Assembly (NCBI GenBank): GCA_013368315.1 | Contig: JAACJM010000166.1 | Coordinates: 124,001-188,000, forward strand | Length of the DNA stretch: 64,000 bases | Origin: Tetrapyrgos nigripes | Taxonomy: Eukaryota > Basidiomycota > Agaricomycetes > Agaricales > Campanellaceae | Direction of reading: 5' to 3' | In this document: one piece after another, positions 11,303-24,153 of the stretch | How positions within the stretch are numbered: the first letter of the stretch is position 1 | Layout: each line of letters starts with the position of its first letter | Notes under the pieces: generated by a model | The model's database searches: none | The model's input: the letters and a program-made list of their open reading frames with translations, nothing else | What the model was told of the DNA's origin: nothing | Made by a program: the position numbers and the translations under genes

Positions 11303-12329
11303 CTACTCTCGGCTCATGATATGCATGACAAGGTCTCTCGAGATAGATTCTGGCGTTGAAACGCTACACTGTCCCCTTTCCTGAAAGCCCATTCGCATGT
11401 ACTTCTTTACCTAGAACCAAAACAACGTATGATCAAAAATTCATTCACGCGAGATCAAGATGTACATACATTATCCTCTTCTGTCATCAACGCAATGAGC
11501 TGTTTATTGGCTTTTGCCTGACAATCGCGAGTAGAAGTATTTTCCGTGAATTATAATTATAACCTGACTTTGAATACTTACCCTCGCATATACCTCATTC
11601 ACCAGTGCTTTTGCAAATCCTCGACCTTGATAATCGGGATCCGTGACAAGATGGACATATGCCCATCTTATTTTGAGTTCTTCTGGAGTGAATAGGTCGT
11701 CTCGTTGCTTGCCGAGTTCGGGAAGCTGATCGAATCGAAGATGGGGGTAAGAGTGTACGGGTGCCACAAGTCTGCAATGATGGCTGACTTACAATGTGAT
11801 TGTTCCAGTGCTGGAAGTCAGGCTTCAACTTTGCAAAAAAATCTCTGTATCCCATATCAAGATGATCCTTGCTGTATGTAGGTTTTCGGTCAACGTCTTA
11901 AGGCCTCTAACCTTGCAACGCTAACAATGAACATGAACACTCACTTTTGGAACAGGCGAGTACCGGGGGGAAACCAAATACCAAAAGGTAATTATCTTGC
12001 ATTCCCCGGATTCTTCATCAAGAACATTGACTCCATAAAGCTCTCCTCCAGCAAGCCCCGCACGGATGATCGCAGTGAAATATTCATGAGCGAGGTCCCA
12101 ATCCCCTCCGAAGATCACTTCGTGTGTAAAATCTGATCGAGATAGAACAAGATGCATATGGTGGTTCAGTATGTGATAACCCGATTCGAAAGGATTTGAG
12201 CTTTGCGAAACTTGTACACTGCGTAACGGCGAAATTGACTTTCCCTCCAGTGGTAAGTATCTACTGACCTCCTGAGAATGCCCTGACTGACACAGCAGCC
12301 AAATGACGAAGTTGCTCATCTGTAGCCAT
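11303..12329 (-). CDS. GNAT-family N-acetyltransferase (one apparent frameshift)
   Basis: This gene would transfer an acetyl group from acetyl-CoA to an amine; the substrate is unknown. My model has six exons: 12269-12329, 11945-12210, 11793-11871, 11582-11725, 11470-11517 and 11303-11410, with introns of 58-73 bp and the start ATGGCTACAGATGAG. The acetyl-CoA loop is clear in exon 4 (VTDPDYQGRGFAKAL), and a family-typical tail KKYMRMGFQERG lies in exon 6. Exons total 706 nt, one more than a multiple of three. The surplus maps to a TTTT run near 11985, just before a well-conserved IWFPPGTRLF segment. So the copy is either a recent pseudogene or carries a base-calling error; everything else is in frame. 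Confidence 0.75.
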
Positions 12330-15300
12330 ATACGGGATCAACTTTCCCTTCAAATCAGTATTGGATTGGATTATACTGACCTGAAAGCGATAGGATGCAG
12401 TGGACTGTAGTACCTGTCATAGAGGAGGAAGTGTGGTGATGGTAGAAGGGAAAGAGACTCTGCTGCGGGAGCAGTCACGGTGCAAAGGATAAGAAGCTCA
12501 AGCGCAGCTTTCATTGAAAGCCGGTGAGAAAGGAGGATTAGATACTGCAACTGCGGGCCATGAGGACAAGAGTTGGTATTATGATCTTGAGCAGTGGAGG
12601 ATACATAGAGATGAGAATTTAAATTTAAAGAGTCCGATTAGAAACCGGGGTAGGGCCGGTGTTGATACGACTGCACGTCGTACACCCCTGTAAAATCGCG
12701 ATGATTATAATAAAACCACTTACTTCCATCTGACCTGAAGAGGCTATCCGCGTAAGACTCCTTGGTCCGAACTAGCTGAAGAACGGAGCTGTGACTCCAG
12801 GCTAGTCATATTAAATCATGAGTGAACAACGGAAAGCTTGAACCTTGATTCCGAGTAATGGCACTCTCGGAGACTTTCGGAAACCTGTTCCCAAGGAAAT
12901 GAGTACTGTGGCACCCGAAGAATGAAGAACAATTGAAAGACGAGCTCAGGGAAACTCGACAGAGAGAAAGAAGAATAGAAATGGATGTGCTGGAGGCTCC
13001 AAGCCCGCCACCACACTTACCAAATTGGAGTCAGACCATACAACACCTTTCCGCAGTAATATATATATTCAAATCATACTAATTCATTCAACATGTATAT
13101 AAGGACTGTAGATGTAGATACGTAGAGAGAGAACTCCGCCCCCGTCTTCGGGTGACAACAGAGAGTCCTTCGTGGATATCATAAAGAGTTTCAATTGAAT
13201 TTCATTCTATCCATCTACCTTCGAGACCCCTCTTGAGAGTGTTTGATCTTCAATTTATCAATACTTATCATTCGAGACCCCTTTGAACTTAAGGAGTCTT
13301 ACAGAGTGTATTATTGATTTTCTACCCACTACACTCAGTAGCCCTATCAGTGTGCTGGTGTCAGGAGATATGTATACAAAAGTCTAAGAAAGATGACTTG
13401 GAATTTGCTTGGACTTTGTATAATTGTCGGAGTATGATGGGAGGGTGTAAGCACCAGGTGGAATCTCTGTATGTTTCGGTTCTGTTCTTATACTACTTCA
13501 AGGGCATATTTCTCGAATAGGTTCTTATGAATGCAATTCGTTGAAGTTTTTTTTGTTTACAATCCAATACATTGAACACTTTCCTGGATCCGAGTCGTAC
13601 GTGTACTCTGAGGAACATCCAAATTCCTCTCCTCTAAACTGCACATGCATCTCCAGAGTCATCCCGTTCATGTCTACTACTCCTAGACTGGCCAATATGA
13701 TTTAACACTAACCCTGACATTGTCCCCATCGCTGACAGCGAGCTTCCTTGTGGTGAATCCCATATTGTCTTCCTGAGATTGACAAAAACGACTCGGGAAG
13801 ACAAATGCGAGACTTACCAAAAGCTGATTTTCGACACCAGCAATCACTGTTCCAGCTATATTGGAAGGGTTTCCAGAAACAGATTGCTGAGAAGTGCATA
13901 TACTGTTGTAGTTGATGAGTTGCATGCCCTAATATATTACTTGGGGGGAAGAGGCCACACTATGCTGGCGAGACTGATTACTATTTTTACAGCACTGACT
14001 CATCTGGAATAACCTGTGTCTACCATCAGCCAGAGAGCAGTCTTGAAAGGAGTCATTCAGTGTACTGGGTACTGCATAGTTGCAATCCATGATGGTCCCT
14101 ACATATTGTCAGACCAGATGACGAGATGACAAAAAGAACAATGATGAGCTCACTAGCACTAGAACATCAGGCTCTACCCTTCTCTTGCTGCAAAACACCC
14201 TTGTCTTTATAGCTCTTTAGCCCATTTCCAACTATACAAAGCATCTCTACCCCACTCACCAACTCAGAACTTGCTCCCAGCTCCATGGACCAGAAGTTCT
14301 GAGCTCTGAGAACTGTCTTCCTCCTTTCATTGTAATAAAGAGAGCCATAAATGGGCTGGCAGAGAGGAATATGATGGGGCATGCAGGGTGGATATATCAG
14401 TGATAAAGTGGACATAGTTGAGTATTAAGATGTGTGATGTTGGGACATTGGGACTACAGATGGAAGAAAGAGTATTAGTATGGTGGGAACTTGAGAAGAT
14501 GTGAAAATAGCAGTACCAAAGATGTCCTTAGTAGCTACTATGCAATACATACATAGTACAAACCAAGTACATGTTGAATTTTACGTTTGAGTAAAAGCGA
14601 GATAAAAGGTTTCAGAGCAGCAAGAAGTAAAATTCATATAGGCAGGAAACACGTGGCAAGCACATGAGGTTCCCAATTCGTACATAACAGTATATAACTA
14701 GCTAAATAGGGGTTTTCGTAGTCAATTGTATTTGCAATTAATATATCGAACTCATTAACGGAGGTGTCGATGCATTTCCGAGCTTCCGAGCTTATCAGTG
14801 GAAACCCAAAATCGAACTTGTATCGTAAGTATTTGTGCCTGATTTGGTGTGAAAATACTCAAAAATTTCTGACGCAGATTTGGCTCACATGCCCGGAAAG
14901 TATTCGCCACACTTTTTGCTGTATGACAGAAACTTATTCGAGATTTAAGCCTGCTCAAAAATGGGTTGCAAATACCCATCGCCACCCGCAGTGATAGCTA
15001 CCTTTTATGGGCATAAATGCAAATACAAATAAACAAGTACGTTGGACGCGACCTGAAGAAAATTATGCAAAGCCCTGTACCCTCTCGCATGGAAATGTAG
15101 ATCACATGACTTTTGACCTTAATATGGTGATACTTTTCCAGTCTACAACGATCCGCGTTAGAACAGCCAAAAATTTGGGTGGGGTGGCATCAAAAAATGA
15201 TTACTATAAATAGTAATTGTAATTCTCAGGCTGAATCAAGGGGTGTGCAGACAGTTATGACCAGACCGGATGTTCCTTTTGGGTCATAAAGTCAAGCCAG

Positions 15301-17206
15301 ACACCCCCTCCCATCAAAGAGCGTTTGCCAATAAGAATGCATACACCACTCACGTTAATGAGATTAGTGCACATTAGTTAGATCAATGTTGTACACAACG
15401 TCTTGCATCCTCATTCCAAAGTTCTAAAATTTACATGTTGCCCGATAACCAAGCAGCTAAGACAGACCAAAACTGTACTGTTTTGCTCCAGGACAAGCTT
15501 AATACTTACTCCTATGTAAATTTAAGTCCGGCATCAACAAAAAAAATCTATTGCTTTCATTTTTGCTGCACTTCATTCCATGCCAAGAGCCCGTTGGTCC
15601 AAAACTGGAACCCATAGACCCCAAGCAAAAACCTATTGCCACATCAAAGGTCACTAGCAAAAACTCCCACTTGATATGATTCACGAGAATGATCTCAAGG
15701 TGGTTGTTCTCTTGGATGAGGTTCTGCTTGAGCAAGGTAATGAGGACAGTGATATTGAGATGCCAGAAAGTTTGGACAGTTTGGTATTTCCCAGACCCTG
15801 AGGGTTCTGACCTCTGTTCATGCTTCCCGTCACCTGTCCCACTCCTGTGGCAGCGGGTACAGATTGAAACATTGTTCCCACGGGTCTCCCATGCAGTTCC
15901 TTAAGTTACTCAGCACAAGTGAAGACAAGGCCTCCACTATTAGTGCCCTGAAATCTTCCCTATCTATTATCTAAGTGGAAGTCCCAAGTTGACTTTCCTG
16001 GTGTCTACTCTCGCTGAAACTTCGCAGACTCACTCTTCTGCTTTTTTCAAACCCCTCCGGCAAGTCCTGTAACGAGAAACGAATTCCTTGCTGGTCTACA
16101 CTGCCGACAACATCGAGCATGGACTTTTCGCTGCACCTCCCGCACCACACAGCCACTGGGAAAGGTGCCAATGCTTTGCATGGCAAGTTACGAGGCCCTT
16201 GGAATATATGATATAGCTCAATGGTTCTCAGCCTCTCATTCTCTCCTTGCAAAGCAACATAACTCTTGTGGTCTAAAATGTGTGCACAGCAATATCTCCA
16301 ATAATGGGGAGAAGATGGTGTAGATACCAATGGTACAATCCCCTGGCACTCTCACCAAATGTATTCAGATGAAAGACCTATATTCACATACATAGATACA
16401 TAGTATACTACAACTATCATAATAACCAGACTCACCTAACCTCCTGCCTCAAACTCCAAGTGCACTGACCATAGGCAGATGTAGATACATCCACTGTGTA
16501 ATAACGAGTGAGATAGATCAACAAGGACTCAAGAGAACACTTGCAAAAAAAATGATGGGAGTAGAGAACTGTTCAACATCCAAGGAGGGACTTGTAAGAA
16601 TTGAGAAGATATTGAGCAAAGTGAAAGAATGGCCCACCGCAAAATGAAGATACCCAGTCTTGTGTGTTTGAAAGAGCTTGGTTGAAAATATTGCCAGCAG
16701 ACATATTCCGGTAGTTGTGTGTTGGCTGTCTGAAAGAGGTTGAAGGGGAGTGGTAACATCAACAATGAGGGGACAAAATGAGTAAAGTGGGCTGTGGATG
16801 AGCAAGGGAGGACATACAAAACATACATAAGCTCGCATTGGCAGGTCGGATAGCTGATTCCTGTATGTATAATATTGGCGTGAGTGAACATCGAACGATG
16901 AAAGCCAAAGGTAAAAAGTGAGAACGACAAGACGCAAGAGGATGTTAGTCTCCAAAGGCGATGAGCAGAAAGCTGAAAATGGAAAATGAAGGGAATGCAG
17001 CTACTACAATGCTACAGGCAAATGACAAAGCAGAGACTCACCAACAGGATGAACTGCTAACCCTCTCAACTTTCGGGTTCTCCTCCTCAGACCCTCTTGC
17101 AAGATGTCTGCCGTAGCAGACAGTGGATCTGAGAATGATGAGGTTGTCCTTCAACAGCATCGGCATGACTTGGTAGACAGACTGGTGTAGGCACGGCGGG
17201 GGCTTG
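12330..17206. other. Long gene-poor stretch
   Basis: In 4.9 kb I find no recognisable gene. Open frames on either strand are short and show no family motif. A repeat-family end module (GGCAAGTTACGAGGCCC) lies at about 16181-16198. A degenerate phrase with two CGAGACCCC motifs occurs at 13222-13284. A palindromic-looking block at 14755-14995 is open on both strands, which suggests inverted repetition rather than coding. Confidence 0.35.
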
Positions 17207-17634
17207 AGACAAAGACTGCTATTGTGTGAGCTTCTCAGTTGGTGTATGCACTTGGCTTCATGAAGTAGTAGAAAAGTAAAGGTGATTTGTCAAAGGTGGG
17301 GAAGGCATGGGTTCTGCATGTTGCCTCCTTGCCATTGTTGGGTAAGTTGAGTAGATTGTTGCAAAGTTGCATGGATGATTGACGAAGGGTAGCAAAACTA
17401 CAGGTGTCGCACAAAGAGAAGGGCAGGCAGAGAGTAAGGGAGAGAGGAAGGAGAGGTCGTCGTGGTTTGGGTGAAGAAATATCGGATGTAGCGATGACGT
17501 ATCAGCTGAGCGTCAGTTGAAATGTCAGTCATTTCGGAGCGCTGAGGTGGCGTGTAAAACTTAGAACCCGTGGAAAAATTTGCTACTCAATTGCGAGGTC
17601 GACATAAGTTAACTCGGCCTAAAGGGCCTCGTAA
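17207..17634 (+). repeat. 420-bp dispersed repeat, copy 2
   Basis: Second copy of the block at 8696-9116, in the same orientation, with scattered substitutions and small indels. It ends 24 bp before the left TA of the Tc1 element. It is probably an independent repeat that the transposon landed beside. Confidence 0.7.
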
Positions 17635-17659
17635 CTAACACGTGACCATATCCCAACTA

Positions 17660-19136
17660 CAGTGGCTGCGAAAAATCATGTCCCTACCAAATTTGGAAGG
17701 TGGCAGTATGACGTGTCGTTGCCCTTCTTCTCCTCCTCGTAAATACATGTTGTCTATGTTAGAGACCGTATATACCTTTCAATTCCACTTCTATTCTCTC
17801 TAAACAAGCCATGGCACTAGAAACCACCAGAAACTACAACAAATGCACCCCCACCAAGCGAAAAGCGCTGGTACTTTACCATGAAAGACTGCAGTTGCTG
17901 TTCCACAAGATTTTGGAGGAGCAGGAGTTTATTGGGACGGGGATAAGCGAGAAGATGTTGCAGAGGAATTATCAGGCAGTGAAGGGAAACAATGGAAACT
18001 GTTATTTGGAGTCAGAGAAGGTCAAACCAGGGAGACCAAAGGTCATGTCGAAGGAAGACATTGACAGGTCAGAGAGGTTGTTTGAGAATGAAAGGGCCCA
18101 GGACGCTTCTGACCTTCAGCGACAATTCTACCCACATCCCCTTACGGACTGTTCAGGACAGCCTTAACAAGGCTGGTCTCATTGGTTTTGTTGTTCCAAA
18201 AAAGCCCAAACTCGAACAACGACACATCAACGCGTGTCTTTCATTCACAGTCCAGAATCAGGAATGGGAGGACCTGAAGAAATTCCTCAAGGCGCATGTC
18301 TTTTTCACTGATGAATCCAAATTCATTATCCATGGCTCCGATGGGAAGCACTATTGTCGTCATCGCAAGCGTCAGGATCGGTTCGCACCACGAAATGTGC
18401 AAGGCACAACAAAGCATTCTGCTGGGAAGGGGAAGGACAAAGGAAAGCTAAATGTTTGGGGATGCATCACGCAGTGGGGTGTTGGGGAGCTTCTGAGGGT
18501 TGAGGGGAATCTCAATGCAGAGCAGTTGTGTCAGATTTACGAACAAGGTCTGCTCAAGACCGCTCAACGTTACGGTCTCTCCGCAGGCAACTTCATCCTC
18601 CAACAAGACAATGATCCGAAACACACGTCCAAAAAAGCGAAGAAATGGCTTCAGGACCATCATATCCGTACCCTTCCTTGGCCAGCACAATCTCCCGACC
18701 TCTCACCTATTGAAAATCTGTGGAAGGAGTTGGATGACCGAGTCCGGAAAACAGTACCTCGTCCAGAGACTTCTGATCAGCTGTGGGCCAAAATTTGGGA
18801 TGTTTGGTATTCTCAGGACTTTCAGCCATATGTCATCCATGTCTACAAGTCTTTTCCTCGTCGTCTTGTGCAACTCAGAGAGAATAATGGCTTCTCTATC
18901 AAATATTGAAGGATCTCTCTTTCTTGCTAGCATTTGTACTGTTTGCCTCTGGTTTTTTTGCACACTAATATTGTATATAATGTATCCTAGCTACATACAA
19001 ATTTTGAAGAGATAATCTTGTCTATAACATGCTCTGCTTGCATTCCGGCTTTTGGTACGATGAGGAGAACTTTGGGATGACGAGTCGCACTGCCACCTTC
19101 CAAATTTGGTAGGGACATGATTTTTCGCAGCCACTG
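17660..19136 (+). mobile_element. Tc1-type transposon, full length
   Basis: A 48-bp terminal inverted repeat, starting CAGTGGCTGCGAAAAATCAT, is perfect between 17660-17707 and 19089-19136. TA flanks both sides (17658-17659, 19137-19138), the expected target duplication. The length, 1477 bp, is normal for a Tc1/mariner element. It contains one transposase gene in plus orientation. Confidence 0.93.
17811..18909 (+). pseudogene. Tc1-type DD34E transposase with a frameshift
   Basis: This encodes a cut-and-paste transposase acting on the 48-bp TIRs. The N-terminal helix-turn-helix region reads in one frame from ATG 17811 to about 18120 (stop at 18165-18167). The catalytic part continues in another frame to TGA 18907-18909. 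The catalytic triad is visible: HVFFTDESKF, then QQDNDPKHTS, then SPDLSPIENLW, with 34 residues between the second Asp and the Glu (DD34E). The two frames join around 18100-18130, before RTVQDSLNKAGL, where no intron of normal size fits, so a single indel has inactivated the copy. It is otherwise complete and therefore fairly young. Confidence 0.9.
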
Positions 19137-19307
19137 TACGTATATAGGTATCCAGCGAGTGCTGCAGTACCCTTGTCGAGTTGCAGATGGGGTTATCACC
19201 GTTTACTCTCTGTGCGTCTTTGACAATGGCGAGCTTGATGTGCAACTTGTGACTGTCATGGTGACACACATATCTTCCCTCGTCGCTCAGCAGTCTAGTT
19301 GGTCGTC

Positions 19308-19605
19308 TTCCTTTTAGACCGACTTGCGCAGAGACCTACTCTTTATGATGGTGCCAGTATTCAGTCACACTGGTCCGAAGGGGTCTGTTCTCATTCTCAG
19401 TCTCTCATAGACTTGAAGGGGTTCAAACTTGTTCTGCAATGTCTCGCATCTTCCTCTGGTCGTTTCCCTTCTCAAACGACTCGCGCAGAGAACCCCTTTC
19501 GTCTGATGGTACCGTCAGACCGAGCTGAGAGAATTTGTTCTTGTTCTTAGGTCCTCGATAGACTGGGAAGGGGTTCAAACTCGTTCTATCGTGTCTCGTC
19601 ATGGC
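19308..19605 (+). repeat. Two-copy imperfect tandem repeat
   Basis: Two successive units of roughly 150 bp share the phrases CGACTYGCGCAGAGA, CTGATGG/TGATGGTGCC, ATAGACT..GAAGGGGTTCAAAC and TGTCTCG. GGGGTTCAAACT resembles a Pol III B box, but the A box and cloverleaf are absent, so it is not a tRNA. Possibly SINE-like remains. Confidence 0.4.
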
Positions 19606-21600
19606 GAAGAGTATCCCTCACGCTGCCGGGATTGGGAGTGCTATCTCTCGCCTCTAAGACGCAAAGGTGAATGCACTCAGTCATCGTCCCCATGGGGTCG
19701 ATGCACTCATGGCACTCTTATGCTTTGACAACATGGCTGTGCAGTGGCAGCTCCCATGTACTAGCTCCCTTGGCTTCACAATCCTGTTCTCCTGCTTCCC
19801 TTACTCACCAACCTGTTAATGAGCAAAAGAATGAGGAAGGGCATGTGAAACCCAAGGCTCTACAGCTAGAGCTCAGCCTACTATCTTGAGGCCCCAAACT
19901 GTCCCACTTGGGCCTTGCCCTCCTGATTGCACCTACTCTGTGCCTTCCTCTATCTGACAGAGGTAATTGGAATCACATCCAGGTTGAATACAGCTCGTTC
20001 TGTACCATTGTGGGTCCATGGTCGGTATAGGTCTTCGCAGTAGGATTAGACGATGATAGGAATCACGAGTCAACTACTTTGTATGCCGAATTTGCTTCAC
20101 ATACTATGTACAACTTGCTCCCATCTTCATACCATGTACTTTTTCTTGTACTTTCATGGAATATGAATAGTCATGGCTACAGACCTATCCTACCCAACTT
20201 GTCCCTTCAAGAAATTACACCCTTACATGGGTTATTACCTTGACAAATTGAATTGCTATTCAATTCTGAATTACTTCTTTTGACACTACAAAAAGAAGCT
20301 TGGATCTGCCATCAAGTCTCATATTGGAGCAAACCACCTTCCTCCGAAGATTGGATGGACACTATACAAAGGTCAGATTGATAGCCACCTGGCCCACAGG
20401 TGTAAAATCATGTCAGAAGGAGACAAGGTGGCCTTGCTGTTTTTACAGCGTGTCAGCCCCAAATCCCTATCGATCCCCTTGTTCACAGAATTGGGTGACT
20501 GGATCTACTCCCAATCAGAACAACATGGTTTTACTTGCCCCCAAATACCTTGTATATCTTCCTGACCTACCAACTCATCAATATGCACATAAGGCAGTAC
20601 AAGTACTACTGACTTACTGTATAATATGGAGTCAGGAACTATGAATAGCTTCGCACTGTTCACAGACGTTACAAGCACTGTCTGAATCTGATATTCAGAA
20701 ATCTGACAAGGCAAGGATAGGGTTTTCTAACGCCACACCTTCTCTATACTCAGATGCCACCTTCCCATAGCAGAACCCTCTCGCCGCGTCGAAGGAAGAT
20801 TGGCTCGGTTGGTCCTTGTGAGACACGCATAAGGGGGAATCTTCCTGAGTCCCGCCCCGTAGCAGGTAGAATTGGGGCAACGAGTTAAGTATTAACTTTG
20901 GATCCCTCGTGTACCGCTTATGACCTGTAAACCGGTAGTTCCTCAATGGGACCACGCCGTGTATCTATCTATCTCTATCTTCCGATGTCTACCAACCAAA
21001 GGGTAGTGGAACTGGCATTCTCCAACTTCGTCTCAGTTTTCTTTTCGGGCACTTAACCCTAAGATTTCCGGTGGATTATCGACGTCGCGTATAGATATAA
21101 GGGCTATGCTACAGGCCGTATTCCAGCGGCAACAATATTATATTTCTTTATTTTTTTTTCGAAAAAACTAAACTATACGTTCACCTCGACTATTGCAGAC
21201 TCAATCCGTAATAACCCGTAGTATACGTGGCCAAGAGTTGGTAGTTACACCTGCAGAAGTAAAAGGTGGTCGGAGGTAGGACTGGATCTTCGACGGATGT
21301 AGTTGAACCCGTCAGCTCATCCCTTATCTGGCCTACGGTCCGGGAACGCTACGGACCATGTACCTCGGCGTTCAACACGTAGACCGATGCTGTGTAATAA
21401 ATTCCTCCTCCTCTAGTACAACGCTAGTCCTACGGAATAATCACATCAATTTGATTTTTATATTTCCCGCCTTTGTCCCATCCGGTTTGCAGTTGGCATG
21501 CAAAATGGGGCCTCATACGTATACTAGTACGGTCTTAATAAGCATACTAGTAGGGGCCTGATACTCACACTAGTATTTGCCACATTTCCGAGACATTTCC
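19606..21600. other. Gene-free stretch
   Basis: No gene is recognised. Short open frames (for example 20300-20644 plus) have no motif. Composition shifts towards AT-poor text with several TACGTA-like palindromes at 21180-21560, upstream of the alcohol dehydrogenase stump. Confidence 0.3.
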
Positions 21601-21610
21601 CGTACGCGTA

Positions 21611-21622
21611 CTATATAAATAT
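21611..21622 (+). promoter_or_regulatory. TATA box of the alcohol dehydrogenase stump
   Basis: The sequence TATATAAATATC lies about 130 bp upstream of the ATG at 21743, followed by a pyrimidine-rich leader. Spacing and sequence fit a fungal core promoter. This is inference from position. Confidence 0.45.
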
Positions 21623-21742
21623 CAAGAGGCTCTGCGCAATTCGCATATAAAAGTCAACAGTCCTCCAAAGAAAAAAATCAAAGAAATTCCATACACATTA
21701 CTTACTTTTTGGCTCTTGCGTATCCCCTCTACTAGTTTCTCA

Positions 21743-22125
21743 ATGGCTTTTATTCTCCCAAAGACTCAAACCGCCGCTATCTGCCGTCCTGGTGACATTA
21801 ACCTTACAATTGTCCATGACTATCCCATTCCAAAATCAGGATAGGGGGAGGTGCTACTCAAAGTCGTTGCTGCTGGAGGTACGTCCAGTATCTTGCTCTT
21901 TATCAGAACAGGGCGCCTTCATGTCTCTTGTTTCGTGTTGCGAATTTGGCAGTCTGCCACACCGACACCCTCCTACTATCTGGCGCCACGTTGGACACTA
22001 GATCATACGTACTCGGTCACGAAATTTGCGGCAAAGTTGTCGAGTATGTCTGTTATTATCCTGATGAATGAACAGTGAACTCCCCTTACCACAGATTTGG
22101 CAATGGTGCATCTGGGACTTGCTGA
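21743..22125 (+). pseudogene. Zinc-type alcohol dehydrogenase, 5' fragment
   Basis: This is the start of an MDR-superfamily alcohol dehydrogenase. Exons 21743-21878, 21953-22043 and 22095-about 22120 splice cleanly with 74-bp and 51-bp introns. The GroES-like fold is recognisable: GEVLLKVVAAG, then VCHTD with the catalytic zinc cysteine, then VLGHEICGKVVE with the zinc-site GHE. An in-frame TAG at 21842-21844 replaces a residue in the KSG-x-GEV turn. After EFGNGASG the homology stops, and the structural zinc loop and NAD-binding domain are missing. The gene is a truncated, non-functional remnant of a 350-residue enzyme. Confidence 0.8.
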
Positions 22126-23378
22126 AGATAGAAAGTCTCCAAATTCTTGTTAGCCAATGATGTACTGGTCATCAATGGTGGATGAAGAGAGCATATTTGA
22201 GGAGAGGGAATAAGGGAGTGGGGTGTGAATGGAAAGGGATATTGGGGCTGGCATGAGGAAACATGGAAGGGGGACGGTATCATAGAGTAAAGATGGAGGA
22301 TCTTGGTTGGCACTTGATGGATCCCAGGTTTAGGGGAGGGGGACAAGGCAAACATGTGGACATGGAGTCATAGTTGGGAGAAGTTGGAATGATGACACTG
22401 TATTGGTCATTCAACACCAGTCTCACCCACAAATGTGACTTTAAAGTTGTGAGAGGGAGTGCTGGGGTTAGGAGGTAGGAGGACATTCATTGGGGCTGTG
22501 AGCATAGATTTGTAGTAGTTTGAATGGTTGGAGGAGAAGTACTGAGGAGAGAGTAAAACTCAGATAGTCCTATTTGTAGTCCCTCAGTCCCAGACAGAAA
22601 CTATGTCCATGCCAAGACAATATAGATGGTGTTGGAATGAAGGGGATGGAGGGGAGTGTTGTATTCATATCATTGCAGGGGATGTAGATGGAGGTTTGAG
22701 TGAGGAATGGAAGAGGCGATGAGATAGAGCTGACGATGAGAGGTGTCACAACATGGTGGTGGTATGAGACAAAAAGGAAAATATTTCAAAGTCAGACTCA
22801 TTTGTGATTATGACTTAGAGTACCATTGAGGATAATTAGGATGTGAATGGGTGGATGATGATTCAGAGTTGATGTTGGAATTGGGCCTGGAAGCACCTTG
22901 GGAATTAGACTGGGAGCGAGAAGGAGAGCGAGACTTTCAAAATAATTTATATACATGTATAATCAATTACAAGGCTGAATGAAATGAGGCTGAGTTCTTT
23001 ACACTCGGTTTCCGCATGTGGCGGTGCATATTCATCCCGTCTCTTCCCATGCTGTTGTTTCCGGTTTCCTCCCTGTATTTATTAACATGACCAAACAACG
23101 TTATCTCAATATCTTTGCGACCGGTAACTAAAGTTTCTTTCACTTCGTTCTCTTTTTTTCTTTGTCTTGTCCTTTTGTATCGCTTTCCTCTCTCTTTTGA
23201 TATTTTTCATTTTTCGTTATTCTCTGTCTCTTGATCTCTCATCTTCTTATTCATCGCTTGCTTTCCTTTTCCCCCCTCTCTTCTAGGGCTGGGCGCTGTA
23301 CCCGTACCGTGTTGGACTCTCAAAGACATTGGTATGGGATGGTCTGACCCATCTCAACCTGTACCGAATATGGTGGTA
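22126..23378. other. Repeat-derived spacer
   Basis: Purine-rich sequence with no gene follows the broken dehydrogenase. A block around 22971-23040 (ATGAGGCTGAGTTCTTTACAC) recurs around 29040-29090, so it is a dispersed repeat. A T/C-rich tract fills 23140-23285. Confidence 0.4.
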
Positions 23379-23780
23379 CAGTAATCTCCCTCTTAACGCA
23401 TACCCCCCTTAATGCATACTCCCTCCTAATGCATAGAATTTTAGCATTCCCAGGTCAGTTTGGCTGGGTTAATGCATAACTCTCGCTTAATGCATAATGC
23501 ATAGCATTTCGGGGTACCCAAACTGCATACCTTCCATATATGTATACGGGTTAGTCAGGTCTGTCTGAATAAAAATTCACATATTCACACTTTGGGTATG
23601 CTAAAAAAAACGCTAAAAACACTGAGGTGGGGTCTGCTCGCCTTGCTCAGTGCTGGCAGTCACCCATGCCTAAGAAACTTTCCCAAAATCCCGTCTCTGC
23701 CCTGAAAAAGGGCCTCTCCATCCTTCAAAAGAATACCAAGGCCTGCACAGATGAAATTGACAATGAAGATGGGACAGAAG

Positions 23781-24118
23781 TGTTGGAATTTTATATTGAA
23801 CTATACTTACAAACGAACGATCTTATCTTTCTCTCCACCTTATAGTATACACGATCCACTTGTATTCACATATGCACCACCTACTTTCTGTACTACTCTG
23901 TACTTACATCGTTTCTTACATTGTTGACTCCAAACTGATATCAGACATTACATCATAGTATCCGCTTTTTCTCCACAGTGTTATATTTACGGACTTGCGT
24001 AGCCACAGTAGCCAACAGTATAAATACTTAGTAGTTTACTGTCTATACCTCTAGCGCCACAATAGTATTTGTCGCCTCGCTTGTTTAACAAGTGTCCTTA
24101 TATTCATTTATTCTCATA
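23781..24118 (+). repeat. 5' LTR of the copia element
   Basis: Starts TGTTGGAATTTTATATTGAA and ends TTTATTCTCATA. Aligned by eye with the 3' LTR it shows roughly 18-20 differences, nearly all transitions, several at CG versus TG or CA. The primer-binding region should follow directly (GGTTATGGGCCCC at 24119). Confidence 0.9.
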
Positions 24119-24153
24119 GGTTATGGGCCCCACCCTAGCCTAATCATATCTCA

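Noticed and set aside
14755..14995. Overlapping frames on both strands as a gene
   Set aside because: Equal openness on both strands reflects inverted repetition; no motif.
16518..16955. 145-codon minus-strand frame
   Set aside because: Low-complexity hydrophobic/Ser content, open in two overlapping frames, no start context or motif.
19308..19605. tRNA gene from the GGTTCAAAC motif
   Set aside because: No A box at the right distance and no cloverleaf; the motif recurs only as part of a tandem repeat.
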